Origin: Lucinisca nassula
Taxonomy: Eukaryota > Mollusca > Bivalvia > Lucinida > Lucinidae
Direction of reading: 5' to 3'
Assembly (NCBI GenBank): GCA_963580285.1
Contig: OY757023.1
Coordinates: forward strand, 127,070,027 to 127,134,026
DNA length: 64,000 bases
Part shown: positions 33,170-44,627 of the stretch, in pieces
Layout of the letters: every line of letters starts with the position of its first letter
How positions within the stretch are numbered: position 1 is the stretch's first letter
The notes under the pieces: model-generated
Databases searched by the model: none
What the model was told of the DNA's origin: nothing
What the model saw: the letters and a program-made list of their open reading frames with translations, nothing else
Made by a program: the position numbers and the translations under genes

Positions 33170-34823
33170 GGACTTTACACTACACTTCCTCATAATCTTA
33201 TAAAAGAAAAGCTTAATGATTTAATTGAATGGACTTTTCACAGAGAAGATTCTCTCTATCTTGCATGTAATGTCAGAAATGCATTTTTCACTTCTAAAGA
33301 GCATAAGAATTATACACTTTGGTCATGTCAGAAAGTGTGTGATGCCCTCACCTTTCTACTTGACAATATTTATATTAGATTCGGTACTAAGTTATTTAGA
33401 CAAATTGTGGGTATTCCGATGGGTACTAATTGCGCACCTCTTGTGGCTGATCTGTTCTTGTATTGTTATGAAAGAGACTTCATTTTGTCGCTTTCCATTG
33501 ATAACCAATCTGAAATTATTGAAGCTTTTAGCTCTACTTCTAGATATTTAGATGATTTATTAAATATTGATAATACCTATTTTGATGGTTTGATCAGTCA
33601 GATTTACCCCCTTGAACTTCAGTTAAATAAAGCAAATTCTTCTGATACCGAGGCCCCGTTTTTGGATTTACATCTGTCTATTGTAGATGGATTTGTTTCG
33701 TGCAAAATTTATGATAAACGCGATGACTTTGATTTTGAGATTGTAAATTTTCCTTTTTTGGATGGTGATGTTCCTCGTGCGCCATCCTATGGCGTTTATA
33801 TTTCGCAATTAATTCGATTTGCTAGAGTGTGTAGTCATGTAACTGACTTCAACACTCGTAATAAATTATTAACGGCTAAACTCCTTAATCAGGGTTATCG
33901 GTACCATAAACTACGCAAAGCCTTTTCAAAATTTTATAGACGCCATTCTGATTTAATTTCAAAATTCAATATTGGACTTAAATCTCTTCTGCAACAAGGT
34001 CTATCGGAACCCGAATTTTATGGTGACTTAGCATATAAATTCAGAAAAATATATAACCGCAATGACTTCAGCACCCAATTTCGTAAAATCATTCTTCGAT
34101 ATAAAAAGATTGGGTACAACATGGATATTATACGACAGACTGCATGCATGGTAGTTAACCCAATCACGGTTGGCAACTTTGCTTCCCTCTTTAATTGCAC
34201 GCCGGTGGGTCAGGCCTCAGATTCTATGACGGCTCCAACGTAAAGGCTTATTGAGAATTAGAGAGATCTAATTCAAGGTAATGTTGGTTGGTGCCTGATG
34301 CTCTGTCTCTGGTCGGGCTCATCGGAGTCTAACTGTTGGTTTTCTTTTGCTCCAGCATTTCAGTGGTTTCTTGCTGTCGAGTCCTCACCGTTGTCTCACC
34401 TCTGTGGTTCTTTGATTTTTGTGTTCACGGAGATGTTGCACTGATGAGTTAGGAGGCCTTCATGCGGACTGAACAAATTATTTGTCTAAATCGCGACGGA
34501 AGTAAGGGCGAGGATTGTGGCCACGTAAAATCGATTTAAGCCCCCCAGTGGAAATCTTCCACTGACCGTTCCAAGGCGGCTCTTCTGTGGCGATTTATTT
34601 ATGTTGTTGTTTGTTACTTACTGTGTGTATCACTTGTGTCTTTTGGTTTTGGATGACCATATGGCCATTTTGTGGGAAAGTAACTGTCCTTATGGCCTTC
34701 CTTTGTTTGGGTTTCCATTATGGTCTGGTCGCTTAATGTTTGTATTTCTTTCCCTTTGGTGTCTTTTATGGGTGGAGTAAGTTAATTGTATCAATTCCTG
34801 ATCTTTGTTTTACTTCTACTTTT
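33170..34823 (+). mobile_element. PLE copy, 5'-truncated, best-preserved 3' half
   Basis: Reverse transcriptase from the LYTTLPHNLI motif to its stop (34243), then a 580-bp 3' region: 'GGTTGGTGCCTGATGCTCTG', 'CATCGGAGTCTAACTGTTGG', 'CGCGACGGAAGTAAGGGCGA', 'GGTTTCCATTATGGTCTGG', ending TTTTACTTCTACTTT. Used here as the reference for all other fragments. No GIY-YIG endonuclease frame is present in any copy, consistent with 5' truncation or with an endonuclease-less type. Confidence 0.85.
33173..34243 (+). CDS. Penelope-like reverse transcriptase, C-terminal part (truncated, uninterrupted)
   Basis: About 356 codons without a stop in frame with an ATG at 33335. Visible motifs: LYTTLPHNLI (palm motif A side), GIPMGTNCAPLVADLFLYCY (motif B type), SRYLDDLLNIDN with the YLDD metal-binding pair, FLDLHLSI, then FPFLDGDVPRAPSYGVYISQ and a basic thumb-like region ending NCTPVGQASDSMTAPT. 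The arrangement 'DFS-LYT..IP', 'MGT-CAP' and 'YLDD' is typical of Penelope-like or related RTs (family knowledge). It lacks the upstream fingers, including the DFS aspartate kept in 8967-9828, so it is not functional. Near-identical protein is encoded at 57595-58380. Confidence 0.8.
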   Translation, partial: LYTTLPHNLIKEKLNDLIEWTFHREDSLYLACNVRNAFFTSKEHKNYTLWSCQKVCDALTFLLDNIYIRFGTKLFRQIVGIPMGTNCAPLVADLFLYCYERDFILSLSIDNQSEIIEAFSSTSRYLDDLLNIDNTYFDGLISQIYPLELQLNKANSSDTEAPFLDLHLSIVDGFVSCKIYDKRDDFDFEIVNFPFLDGDVPRAPSYGVYISQLIRFARVCSHVTDFNTRNKLLTAKLLNQGYRYHKLRKAFSKFYRRHSDLISKFNIGLKSLLQQGLSEPEFYGDLAYKFRKIYNRNDFSTQFRKIILRYKKIGYNMDIIRQTACMVVNPITVGNFASLFNCTPVGQASDSMTAPT

Positions 34824-35463
34824 TATATATCTATGAATACTACCGGAAAATCATGCCTATTAATATTACCTTGCTCAATTCGTGGCGAGGTGGAGATACC
34901 GGCCACAAACAAAGCCAGATAGCAAAAATCGAGTAGATAATGGATTTGCGTTCAAATAGTATATTTCCCATAGGAAAAATTGATGAAACGACCCTATAAT
35001 CAATGACATGACTCCTGTCAAAACGAACACCCACACAACACGTGACGGGAATAAAAATCATATATGGCACAATTTGGCGGTTGGCGATTTTTAGGCAAAT
35101 TCTATAGGACTCGGCCTTTTAGCGGCCCCCTGTATTGTAAAAACAGCTCTCTATAAACCACTCATGCATACATCGTATGATATGTGCATGACTTGTTCAT
35201 GGAGCCGCACAGTTTGCGTACCATATTTCACCTAAAATATTTCACTCGCACCGCCCTACCATATATCTACTAAAATAATTTAGATGTGCATAAGCACCAG
35301 AGAGGTTTCCTATTCCATCTCGTAACAACAACTGTTAAAATTCTTTGAAAGGAGAAATAATAATCTTCATTCGTTCAAAATTTATTAACGATTTACTGTT
35401 TTTGCAATATTGTGATGTAACACTGGATACTCTGCATGAAACTTGTGGAAGAAACTAACAGAA
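34824..35463. other. Intron sequence, nothing recognised
   Basis: AT-rich with short open frames only; no shared repeat seen elsewhere in the window. Confidence 0.35.
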
Positions 35464-35982
35464 AAGTAGAAGTAAAACAAAGATCAGGAATCGATACAAT
35501 TAACTTACTCCACCCATCAAAGACACCAAAGGGAAAGAAACACAAACATTAAGCGAGAAGACCATAATGGAAACCCAAACAAAGGAAGGCCATAAGGACA
35601 GTTACTTTCCCACAAAATGGCCATATGGCCATCCAAAATAAAAAGACACAAGTGATAGACACAGTAAGTAACAAACAACACCATAAATAAACCGCCACAG
35701 AAGAACCGCCTTGGAACGGTCAGTGGAATGATTTCCACTGGGGGGCTTAAATCGATTTTACGTGGCCACAATCCTCGCCCTTACTTCCGTCGGGATTTAG
35801 ACAAATAATTTGTTCAGTCTTCATGAAGGCCTCCTAACTCATCAGTGCAACATCTCCGTGAACACAAAAAATCAAAGAACCACAGAGGTGAGACAACGGT
35901 GAGGACTCGACAGCAAGAAACCACTGAAATGCTGGAGCAAAAGAAAACCAACAGTTAGACTCCGATGGGCCCGACCAGAGAC
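35464..35982 (-). mobile_element. PLE 3' region fragment (subfamily A)
   Basis: From 'GTCTCTGGTCGGGCCCATCG' to the terminus, on the minus strand; no RT part. Confidence 0.85.
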
Positions 35983-36049
35983 TCATTGTGGAGAAAATAA
36001 CTGAAATTCATTGACATGTTTAACCAATTGATTTAAATTTACCTTGTTG

Positions 36050-36210
36050 TGGCCATTTTGTGGGAAAGTAACTGTCCTTATGGCCTTCCTTTGTTTAGGT
36101 TTCCATTATGGTCTGGTCGCTTAATGTTTGTATTTCTTTCCCTTTGGTGTCTTTTATGGGTGGAGTAAGTTAATTGTATCAATTCCTGATCTTTGTTTTA
36201 CTTCTACTTT
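36050..36210 (+). mobile_element. PLE 3'-terminal fragment (subfamily A)
   Basis: GGCCATTTTGTGGGAAAGTA to TTACTTCTACTTT, about 160 bp. Confidence 0.85.
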
Positions 36211-36614
36211 AAAAGAAAACAATGTAAAATTGTGTACTTGAAATCATTATGATGTAACTGGACACTTAAATAAATGGCATTTCTATGTTGCAGAATTTAG
36301 TTATTTGAACCAATTGATTAGATTTCCAGGCAGAATCCTTCAGCTTTTATCTCATACCATTTTTTTTAAAATAAATCAGACTAAGTTTAAAGGTATGAAT
36401 GCTGTTTCATAAAGTCTGATGATGTAACGCGAGACCTAAAGGAAAAAAAAAATATTTACCAGAGCATTGGCAACCACACAGCTTCATAAGATGTGATTAG
36501 AATCAAAGGAGACTTACTGCTATTAAAACGCATGTAATTAAATATTGTGATAAAGTCTTTGAAAGATCAGGAAGAAATCTGTTTTGGTCTATAAAAAATT
36601 CGAAAGAGGTTTTA

Positions 36615-36903
36615 GATGATAACCCTTTTATAGAACATATTTAACTTCACTACAGCTGGTGTGTGGGAATGTGTGGCGGCGGTAAAACGTCTCCCTGCCC
36701 GACATCATAGTGTAGATTATATTTTCTTGTCCTTTGGGATCATTGATTCCATTGTGGAATTTTGAAAATATCTGAGGGTCACTGATGAGGCCTAATTGGC
36801 CGAAACTAGCTAGTCTGGCCCAGAAAACATGTACACTCCATATTTTTCACTTCTGTGGTGTATTCCTTGCTTCCAAAGGATAACCCTTTTATAGAACATA
36901 TTT
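36615..36903 (+). mobile_element. Retrozyme-like element inserted in the PLE
   Basis: One unit of about 265 bp with 'GATAACCCTTTTATAGAACA' at both ends (terminal repetition), 'GGCGGCGGTAAAACGTCTCC' and an intact hammerhead. The PLE sequence on both sides rejoins when it is removed. This is direct sequence evidence that the unit is mobile. Confidence 0.85.
36776..36821 (+). ncRNA. Hammerhead ribozyme, type I, intact core
   Basis: GGGTCA - CTGATGA - GGCCTAATTGGCC - GAA - ACTA GC TAGT - C - TGGCCC. Stem I 6 bp with one G-U, stem II 4 bp, stem III 4 bp with a 2-base loop, cleavage after GUC. Confidence 0.9.
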
Positions 36904-38576
36904 AAATAAATTGAAATCCAGACATTTTCGTGCTTCAAGTCTGTCTACTTACGATTTTTCCACTCTTTACACTACACTTCCTCATAATCTTATAAAAGAA
37001 AAGCTTAATGATTTAATTGAATGGGCTTTTCACAGAGAAGATTCTCTCTATCTTGCATGTAATGTCAGAAATGCATTTTTCACTTCTAAAGAGCATAAGA
37101 ATTATACACTTTGGTCATGTCAGAAAGTGTGTGATGCCCTCACCTTTTTTACTTGACAATATTTATATTAGATTCGGTACTAAGTTATTTAGACAAATTG
37201 TGGGTATTCCGATGGGTACGAATTGCGCACCTCTTGTGGCTGATCTGTTCTTGTATTGTTATGAAAGAGACTTCATGTTGTCGCTTTCCATTGATAACCA
37301 ATCTGAAATTGTTGAAGCTTTTAGCTCCACTTCTTGATATTTAGATGATTTATTAAATATTGATAATACCTATTTCGATGGTTTGATCAGTCAGATTTAC
37401 CCCCCAGAACTTCAGTTAAATAAAGCAAATTCTTCTGATACCGAGGCCCCGTTTTTGGATTTACATCTATCTATTGTAGATGGATTTGTTTCGTGCAAAA
37501 TTTATGATAAACGCGATGACTTTAATTTTGAGATGGTAAATTTTCCTTTTTTGGATGGTGATGTTCCTCGCGTGCCATCCTATGGCGTTTATATTTCGCA
37601 ATTAATTCGATTTGCTAGAGTGTGTAGTCATGTAATTGACTTCAACACTCGTGATAAATTATTAACGGCTAAACTCCTTAATCAGGGTTATCGGTACCAT
37701 AAACTACGCAAAGCCTTTTCAAAATTTTATAGACGCCATTCTGATTTAATTTCAAAATTCAATATTGGACTTAAATCTCTTCGGCAACAAGGTCTATCGG
37801 AACCCGAATTTTATGGTGACTTAGTATATAAATTCAGAAAAATATATATTAAACCGCAACAACTTCACCCAGTTTTCGTAAAATCATTCTTCAATATAAA
37901 AAGATTGGGTACAACATGGATGTTATACTACAGACTGCATGCATGGTAGTTAACCCAATCAAGGTTAGCAACTTTGCTTCCCTCTTTAATTGCACGCGGG
38001 TGGGTCAGATCTCAGATTCTATGACGGCTCCAACGTAACGGCTTATTGAGAATTAGAGAGATCTAATTCAAGGTAATGTTGGTTGGTGCCTGATGCTCTG
38101 TCTCTGGTCGGGCCCATCGGAGTCTAACTGTTGGTTTTCTTTTGCTCCAGCATTTCAGTGGTTTCTTGCTGTCGAGTCCTCACCGTTGTCTCACCTCTGT
38201 GGTTCTTTGATTTTTGTGTTCACGGAGATGTTGCACTGAGTTAGGAGGCCTTCATGTGGACTGAACAAATTATTTGTCTAAATCGCGACGGAAGTAAGGG
38301 AGAGGATTGTGGCCACGTAAAATCAATTTAAGCCCCCCAGTGGAAATCATTCCACTGACCGTTCCAAGGCAGTTCTTCTGTGGCGGTTTATTTATGGTGT
38401 TGTTTGTTACTTACTGTGTGTATCACTTGTGTCTTTTTGTTTTGGATGGCCATATGGCCATTTTGTGGGAAAGTAACTGTCCTTATGGCCTTCCTTTGTT
38501 TAGGTTTCCATTATGGTCTGGTCGCTTAATGTTTGAGTTTATTCCCTTTGGTGTCTTTGATGGGTGGAGTAAGTTA

Positions 38577-38900
38577 CCGTATTCGCCCTAATTACCGCAC
38601 ATGCTCCTATAAGCGCACACCAAAGCTATTTTTGAAAAAGAAATGCATAAGCGCACACTTTACAGTAATCTCCCTTTGAAGCTCTCATAGTAAATCTATA
38701 AAAACTTACCATTATTTCTTGCAACAGTGAAGGCAATGCTTAAGTATCTTTTTCCGTCCCATTAAATATCAGTATGCATCATCTTGGAAGCTGTTGTTTT
38801 CGTATCAAGTGTGCGCTAATAAGGTAGATTTTTCACCATGATTTTATGACACGATTTTGAAAAAACTAAGCGCACGGTGCGGTAATTAGGGCGAATACGG
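38577..38900. mobile_element. 324-bp MITE with TA duplication (second copy)
   Basis: Ends CCGTATTCGCCCTAATTACC / inverse; TA at 38575-38576 and 38901-38902. The PLE word 'AAGTTAATTG' is restored on removal. Sister of 9846-10170. Confidence 0.9.
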
Positions 38901-38940
38901 TAATTGTATCGATTCCTGATCTTTGTTTTACTTTTACTTT

Positions 38941-39975
38941 TCATTTAACTTTAATACTTAGAACTTCTTGGTGCCATTGGTAGGCTGTAATCTTTGACTG
39001 TGGCTTTTCCTTTTTTTCTGGTAAGCTTTGTGGCTGATAAACGGTTGTGCAATACTGTAGATTGGAAAATTTTTGCTTGGCTATAATATTTTTGCTATTT
39101 ACAGTGTAGGGGCCTACTTGCAATATGTTTAGAATACAAGACCAGACAGCGGTTTAATAATAGATAACATGTCAAAAGTAGCGAGGTTTTGAAAATATGA
39201 ATGAGATTTTTAATGTATTGCCGAAAATAAAAGGCTTGCGAAATTTTCCCAATTTACTGTATAAATTTCTTCTGCATGCAGTGTGATATTATCCCTCTAT
39301 TTGTAGTTATATATTTTTTCCTTTCTTCTATAACTAGAGCAAGTGACCAGGAGGTTACGTATACCCCCCCCTCCCGCCACCGTCCAATATAATACAAGCA
39401 TCAGTTTTCACATAAGTAGGTGTGTGTGGGAATTTGGGTTTAACATCGCTTTCAACAATTTTTCAGTCATATCACGACGGTGTCTGGTTGCGACAGGGAG
39501 CTCAATGCTCACTTTTGTAGTGCTGCCTCACTGAAATATCATGTCCCAGACACATTACATGATTACACCCAGTCACATTATCCTGACTGAAATACTATAT
39601 GTTCCAGGGGCAAACTGAGAATGAGATTTATCCAAATGTACACACTTGTACGAATTGCTCAATCATTCAGTATTTATTTTAGGGTACGAACACATTCGTA
39701 ATACAGGCAATATAAATACATTCAGTTAGAAATATAATAAATTCAGGTTTTGAGCAATTTGTATGAGCGCATGAATTACGTCTTATAATTTGACATGTTA
39801 GATAAAATTGTCCTGGGTAGCTGAAAATGCCTTAAGGATTTTGAGTGCATAATTGCAGGGTGTGAGTGCTTAATTGTAAGGTACCCCTTACGAGTCTCCT
39901 AGGCTTGACATGGCTCCATTGAGCTTATTCTTCAATAGCTGAGTGATGGTTCAGCAATGTTTTTTTTTTCTATAG
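38941..39975. other. Intron sequence before exon 3
   Basis: No element recognised. The T-rich tract 39955-39975 is the exon 3 acceptor region. Confidence 0.4.
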
Positions 39976-40171
39976 GATATTATCCCCTCCATTAGTCCTG
40001 GAGGACACTGCCTTTCTGTGGATTCAACAATTGTAGCTGCGGATGGTATAGGAATATTTACAGGCTCAGTGTGTAGTCCATGTGCTGGTGTCAATTTGAC
40101 ATTTGATGCAGACAGTGCCATCAGTGGATCTCCTCTTACATCGGATCAGATAGGACCTTTGACATTTAACA
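39976..40171 (+). CDS. Host gene, visible exon 3 (extracellular region before the ligand-binding domain)
   Basis: A polypyrimidine tract and TATAG acceptor precede 39976; the donor AACA|GTAAGT starts at 40172. The exon enters in phase 0 and leaves in phase 1 (65 codons plus one base). It encodes DIIPSISPGGHCLSVDSTIV and later GSVCSPCAGVNLTFDADSA. Three cysteines (HCLS, VCSPC) suggest disulfides and hence an extracellular location. It directly precedes the periplasmic-binding-like domain begun in the next exon, so it probably forms the membrane-distal or linker module. I do not recognise a named domain. The preceding TTTTTTTTTCTATAG is a good splice acceptor. Confidence 0.8.
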
Positions 40172-40231
40172 GTAAGTCCTACTTATCAGTATTTCCCCAG
40201 TTTGAAAAATTTGTTGTACCAATTTTATATT

Positions 40232-41108
40232 AATATACCCCCCAGTCTGTCTGTCCATTTGTCCAGGTATCCTTCCATCTGTCTGTCCATTCATCCATTA
40301 GCTAGTCTGAGTTCAGCAAAGCTCCAGGTAAGCTTATGCCGTGGCCTGTTGTCAGTTGTCTGTCCTTAACTTTTCATATTTCCGACCTCTCCCCAACTGG
40401 AAGTCAGATAAAGCCGATACCTGGTGGGAGGCATCCTGGTGACATGGAAATTCAGTTTTGCTAAAATGGTTCCCTTTGAATTTCGGCTCGAAATTCTTCA
40501 AACGACATCTCCCAAACCAAAGATAGAATTGAGCTGAAACTTGAGGGGGTGCATCGGGGTGACAATGAGATTCAAGTTTGCTAAAATGGTTTCGTTCCGA
40601 TAGCCAAGATGGCCACCCGAACCAAAGTCAAATTGAGCTTAAACTTAATGGGAGGCATCAGGGTGACATGGAGATTCACGTCCCCCGCCCATTTGGGGCT
40701 TAAAGAAATATATGGGCTGCATGATGCTTCCACGCAGAGCTGAAAGTGACCTGCACACGAGTACTGGTAAACCGCTTAGAGGATCTAAGCCTGCCCAGGC
40801 AATGCTGTGCGGGTCAGCCCGTCCATGCTTATAAACCCTATTGGTTTCATTGGGCGGCAGGGCTTGAAAAGTCCCACAAAATTGGAAGCACCGTCTCCAA
40901 AATGACCTTTACAGTGTTGACTGGGACGTTAAACCTCAAATCAAACAAACAAAGACATGGAGATTCAGATTTGCAAAATCATTCCATTCCAGTATCCAAG
41001 AGGGCCGCAATGGTAGCCATCTTGAAATTCTTCAAAGGACATCTCCCAAAGCAAAGGTTGAATTGACCTGAAACTTCATGGGAGGCATTGGGATGACAGG
41101 AGATTCAG
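40232..41108 (+). repeat. Tandem-core element with GTCTGTCC microsatellite
   Basis: Starts 'TATACCCCCCAGTCTGTCTG', then units sharing 'CATCTCCCAAACCAAAG', 'TAGAATTGAGCTGAAACTTG' and 'GGTGACATGGAGATTCA'. Continues at 41428-41560 after a PLE fragment. Confidence 0.6.
40687..40955 (+). mobile_element. SINE-like element, nearly complete
   Basis: 'GGGGCTTAAAGAAATATATG', 'AAACCGCTTAGAGGATCTAA', 'ACCCTATTGGTTTCATTGGG', tail 'GGGACGTTAAACCTCAAATC' + AAACAAACAAA. A short internal deletion lies after 'GGGCTTGA'. The unoccupied PLE site (ATAAACCCTATT) is intact. Confidence 0.75.
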
Positions 41109-41427
41109 GGGGCGAGGATTGTGGCCGCGTGGGATCGATTTAAGCCCCCCAGTGGAAATCTTCCACTGACCGTTCCAAGGCGGCTCTTCTGTGGCGATTT
41201 ATTTTATGTTGTTGTTTGTTACTTACTGTGTGTATCACTTGTGTCTTTTAGTTTCGGATGACCATATGGCCATTTTGTGGGAAAGTAACTGTCCTTATGG
41301 CCTTCCTTTGTTTAGGTTTCCATTATGGTCTGGTCGCTTAATGTTTGTATTTCTTTCCCTTTGGTGTCTTTTATGGGTGGAGTAAGTTAATTGTATCAAT
41401 TCCTGATCTTTGTTTTACTTCTACTTT
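41109..41427 (+). mobile_element. PLE 3' region fragment with a small A-to-G cluster
   Basis: From 'GGGCGAGGATTGTGG' to TTACTTCTACTTT. At 41121-41140 it reads GCCGCGTGGGATCG where other copies read GCCACGTAAAATCG: four A-to-G in 7 bases on the sense strand. Confidence 0.85.
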
Positions 41428-41649
41428 GCTGAAACGTTCCGTTCGGGTATCCAAGATTGCTGACATGGTGTCTGTCTTGAAATTCTTCAAATTACATCTC
41501 CTGAACCAAAGGTAGAATTGAGCTGAAACTTGATCGAAAGCATCAGGTCGAAAATGGCCCAAGATAATTAGATAATTGGGGATAATTTGAGATCTGATTG
41601 TATCAGTTCCGGAGTTTCTTTTTTCAATTTTCAAGAAACGCCTGATAAT

Positions 41650-43165
41650 TAGGGCCCCGCACTGAAAGTGTGGGTGCCCTATAGTAATCACTCTGTCCGT
41701 CCGTCTGTCTGTCCGTCTGTCCGTCCACAAATTGTTTTATCCTCCATAACTTTCTTATTCCACTGAAATTGTGGGTGCCCTATAGTAACCACTCTGTCTG
41801 TCTGTCTGTCTGTCTGTCCATCTGTCCGTCCACAAATTTTTTTATCCTCCATAACTTTCTTATTCCTGGATGGATTTAAATATTACTTGGCAGAAATGTT
41901 AACCATAATGTGATGGAGTGTTGCGCGCAAGATTCAGGTCCGTACCTCAAAGGTCAAGGTCATACTTAGAGGTTAAAGGTCAAAAAAGGGTCTTTCTGTC
42001 TGTCCGTCTGTCTGTCCACAAATTTTTTTATCCTCCATAACTTTCTTATTCCACTGAAAGTGTGGGTGCCCTATAGTAATCACTCTGTCCATCCGTCTGT
42101 CTGTCTGTCTGTCTGTCTGTCCATCCACAAATTTTTTTATCCTCCATAACTTTCTTATTCCTGGATGGATTTAAATATTACTTGGCAGAAATGTTAACCA
42201 TAATGTGATGGAGTGTTGCGCGCAAGATTCAGGTCCGTACCTCAAAGGTCAAGGTCATACTTAGAGGTTAAAGGTCAAAAAAGGGTCTTTCCTGTGTCCA
42301 ATTAATAACTTTGTTATTATTCCTGGATGGATTTAAATATTACTTGGCAGAAATGTTAACCATAATGTGACGAAGTGTCACACGCAAGACCCACAGCCGT
42401 ACCTCAAAGGTCAAGGTCATACTTAGAGATAAAAGGTCAAAAAAGCGTCTTTTTTATTGTGTCCAATCTATAACTTTCTTATATCTGGATGGATTTAAAT
42501 ATTACTTAGCAGAAATATTAACCATAATGTGACAGTGTGCCGTATAGTAATGCCCTGTCTGTCCGTCCGTCCGTCCGTCTGTCCATCTGCCCGTCTATCC
42601 ATCAACATTTTTCATGTTTACAAACTGAAGCTGAAGTTATTGACAGTTGCCATATAGTAATACCCTTTTGTTTTTATGCCCCCGGAATCTAAGAGATTCG
42701 GGGGCATATAGTTTTTGGTCTGTCCGTCTGTTTGTCCGTTTGTCCGTCTGCAAAAACTTTAACATTGGGCACAACTTTTGAATGGTAATAGATACAGCTT
42801 TCATATTTCACATGTGTATACCTTATCACAAGACCTTTCCAGTGGTACCATAATTTTTGATTTCGTGACCTTGACCTTGACCTTTGACCTATTTTTTTCA
42901 AAATTTTTAAAAACATTAACATTGGCGCTGTCCGGGGGCATCAGTGTTTCACAAACACATCTTGTTAATTCATAACTTACAAACAGTCAAATGCATCAAC
43001 TTCAAACTTAAGATATATGGTCACAATATCATTACACAATTACATGGCAACCGACGTATCTCTAGCTACAATACTCTAAGAGTAATAGCCCTTTGAAAAA
43101 AAATCCAAGTCCTCTGATGGCACTGCCGGGGCCCTAGTCAGTTTCACTGACAGTTCTAGTTTGCA
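41650..43165 (+). mobile_element. Pearl-type element with GTCTGTCC arrays
   Basis: Opens GGGCCCCGCACTGAAAGTG TGGGTGCCC (hairpin), has (GTCTGTCC)n, two long near-identical units (41740-42000 and 42040-42290) with 'CTCCATAACTTTCTTATTC' and 'CTCAAAGGTCAAGGTCATAC', and closes with CCGGGGCCCTAGTCAGTTTC ACTGACAGTTCTAG. A different hairpin element is nested at 42673-42968. It ends about 60 bp upstream of exon 4. Confidence 0.65.
42673..42968 (+). mobile_element. Short element 'TATGCCCCCGGAATCTAAG'
   Basis: Start hairpin GCCCCCGGAATCTAAGAG ATTCGGGGGC, GTCCGTCTGTTTGTCC array, core 'ATTTCACATGTGTATACC', end 'GGGGGCATCAGTGTTTCACA AACACATCTTG'. A second copy is at 58927-59270. Confidence 0.7.
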
Positions 43166-43222
43166 TGTTATTGGCCTGCAGTGGTGGATTATCATGCAGT
43201 GTAAATTATAATTTTATTTCAG

Positions 43223-43351
43223 ATGAAATTCACATGGCTGGTTTCCATGCTACACATTACAGTGGAACTGGTCAAAACATTGGTGGTCACTTAGATGCGA
43301 TGGCCCGCTTTGCCATGAATGACATAAATGCTGTAGATACCACTTTGCCAG
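43223..43351 (+). CDS. Host gene, visible exon 4: start of type I periplasmic-binding-like / ANF-receptor domain
   Basis: Acceptor TTATTTCAG ends at 43222; donor CCAG|GTATGT begins at 43352. Phase 1 in and phase 1 out. The translation contains MAGFHATHYSGTGQNIGGHL, then DAMARFAMNDINAVDTTLPG. This matches the opening of type I periplasmic-binding-like ligand domains (ANF-receptor and Peripla_BP families; class C GPCRs, receptor guanylate cyclases, amino-acid binding proteins): strand 1, a small/glycine loop, helix A with 'A..FA..DIN', then 'LPG' before strand 2. The exon after it supplies strand 2. The nearest repeat ends only about 60 bp upstream of the acceptor. Confidence 0.85.
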
Positions 43352-44627
43352 GTATGTAACCATTTTATTCTGCTCCATTTTTAGCTCACCTGTCACGTAG
43401 TGATGAGGTGAGCTTTTGGTATCGCTTTTTCCTGTGCATTTTATTCTGCTCCATTTTTAGCTCACCTGTCACGTAGTGATGAGGGGAGCTTTTGGTATCA
43501 CTTTTCGTGCGTCTGTCCGTGCTTGCGTAACTTTTTCTTCAAATGACATCTCCTCCTAAACCACTGATCGGATTTTGACCAAACTTCACAGGATTGATCC
43601 TTTCAAATTTGTTCAAATGGTTCTGGTCTGTTGCACAACTAGGTCACAGGAGCCAAAAATAAACTTTTTTCACACAAAACTTAAAAAATCTTCTTACTGA
43701 AACCACAAGGGCCAGGTCTTTGACATTTGGTATGAAGCTTCATCTAGTGGACCCCTACCAAGATTGTTCAAATTATAGTGCTGGGGCCAAAAATGCCCCC
43801 ACCCCGGGTCCCTTTGGTTTTACATAGGATTATATAGAGAAAATTTTTAAAAATCTTCAATTCTGAAACTGCAAGGCCCAGGTCTTTGATATTTGGTATG
43901 AAGCTTCATCTAGTTGACCCCTACCAAGATTGTTCAAATTATGGTGCTGAAGCCAAAAATGCCCCCGCCCCATGGCTCTTTGGTTTTACATGGGCTTATA
44001 TTGGAAAAATCTTTAAAACTCTTCTTGTATGAAACCGCAAGGCCCAGGTCTTTGATATTTGGTATGAAGCTTCATCTAGTGGACCCAAGATTATTCAAAT
44101 TATAGTGCTGGGGCCAAAAATGCCCCCGCCCCGGGGCCCTTTGGTTTTACGTAGGGAAAATCTTTAAAAATCTTCTTTTCTGAAACTGCAAGGCCCAGGT
44201 CTTTGATATTTGGTATGAAGCTGCATCTTGTGGACCTCTACCAAGATTGTTCAATCAAATTATAGCCCTGGAGCCAAAATGCCTCCGCTCTGGGGCCCTT
44301 TAGTTTTACTTATTTAGGGAAAATCTTGAAAAATCTTCTCTGAAACCACAAGGCCGAGGTCTTTGATATTTGGTATGAAGCTTCATCTAGTGGACCTCTA
44401 CCAAGATTGTTAAAATTATAGCACTGAGACCAAAAATGCACCCACCTCGGGGCCCTTTGGTTTTACATAGACTTATATAGGGAAAATCTTTAAAATTCTT
44501 CTTCTGTGAAACCACAAGGCCTAGGTCTTTGATATTTGGTGTGAAATTTCAACTAGTGGACCTCTATCAAGATTGTTCAAATTATAGCCCTGGGGCCAAA
44601 AATGCCCCGCCCGAGACCCTTTGGTTG

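Larger units (their letters stand above)
36512..38940 (+). mobile_element. PLE copy with RT, broken by a retrozyme and a MITE
   Basis: Starts 'TTACTGCTATTAAAACGCAT' in the RT, has the retrozyme 36615-36903 inserted at 'GAGGTTTTA | AATAAATTG', a frameshift at the T-run near 37146, an in-frame stop (TCTTGATATTTAG) near 37335, and further shifts near 37850. The 3' region is interrupted by a MITE at 38577-38900 and ends at TTTACTTTTACTTTT. A pseudogenic copy. Confidence 0.85.

Noticed and set aside
33225..33551. 108-codon frame overlapping the RT start
   Set aside because: Out of frame with the YLDD-bearing RT and repeated identically at other PLE copies; a shadow frame.
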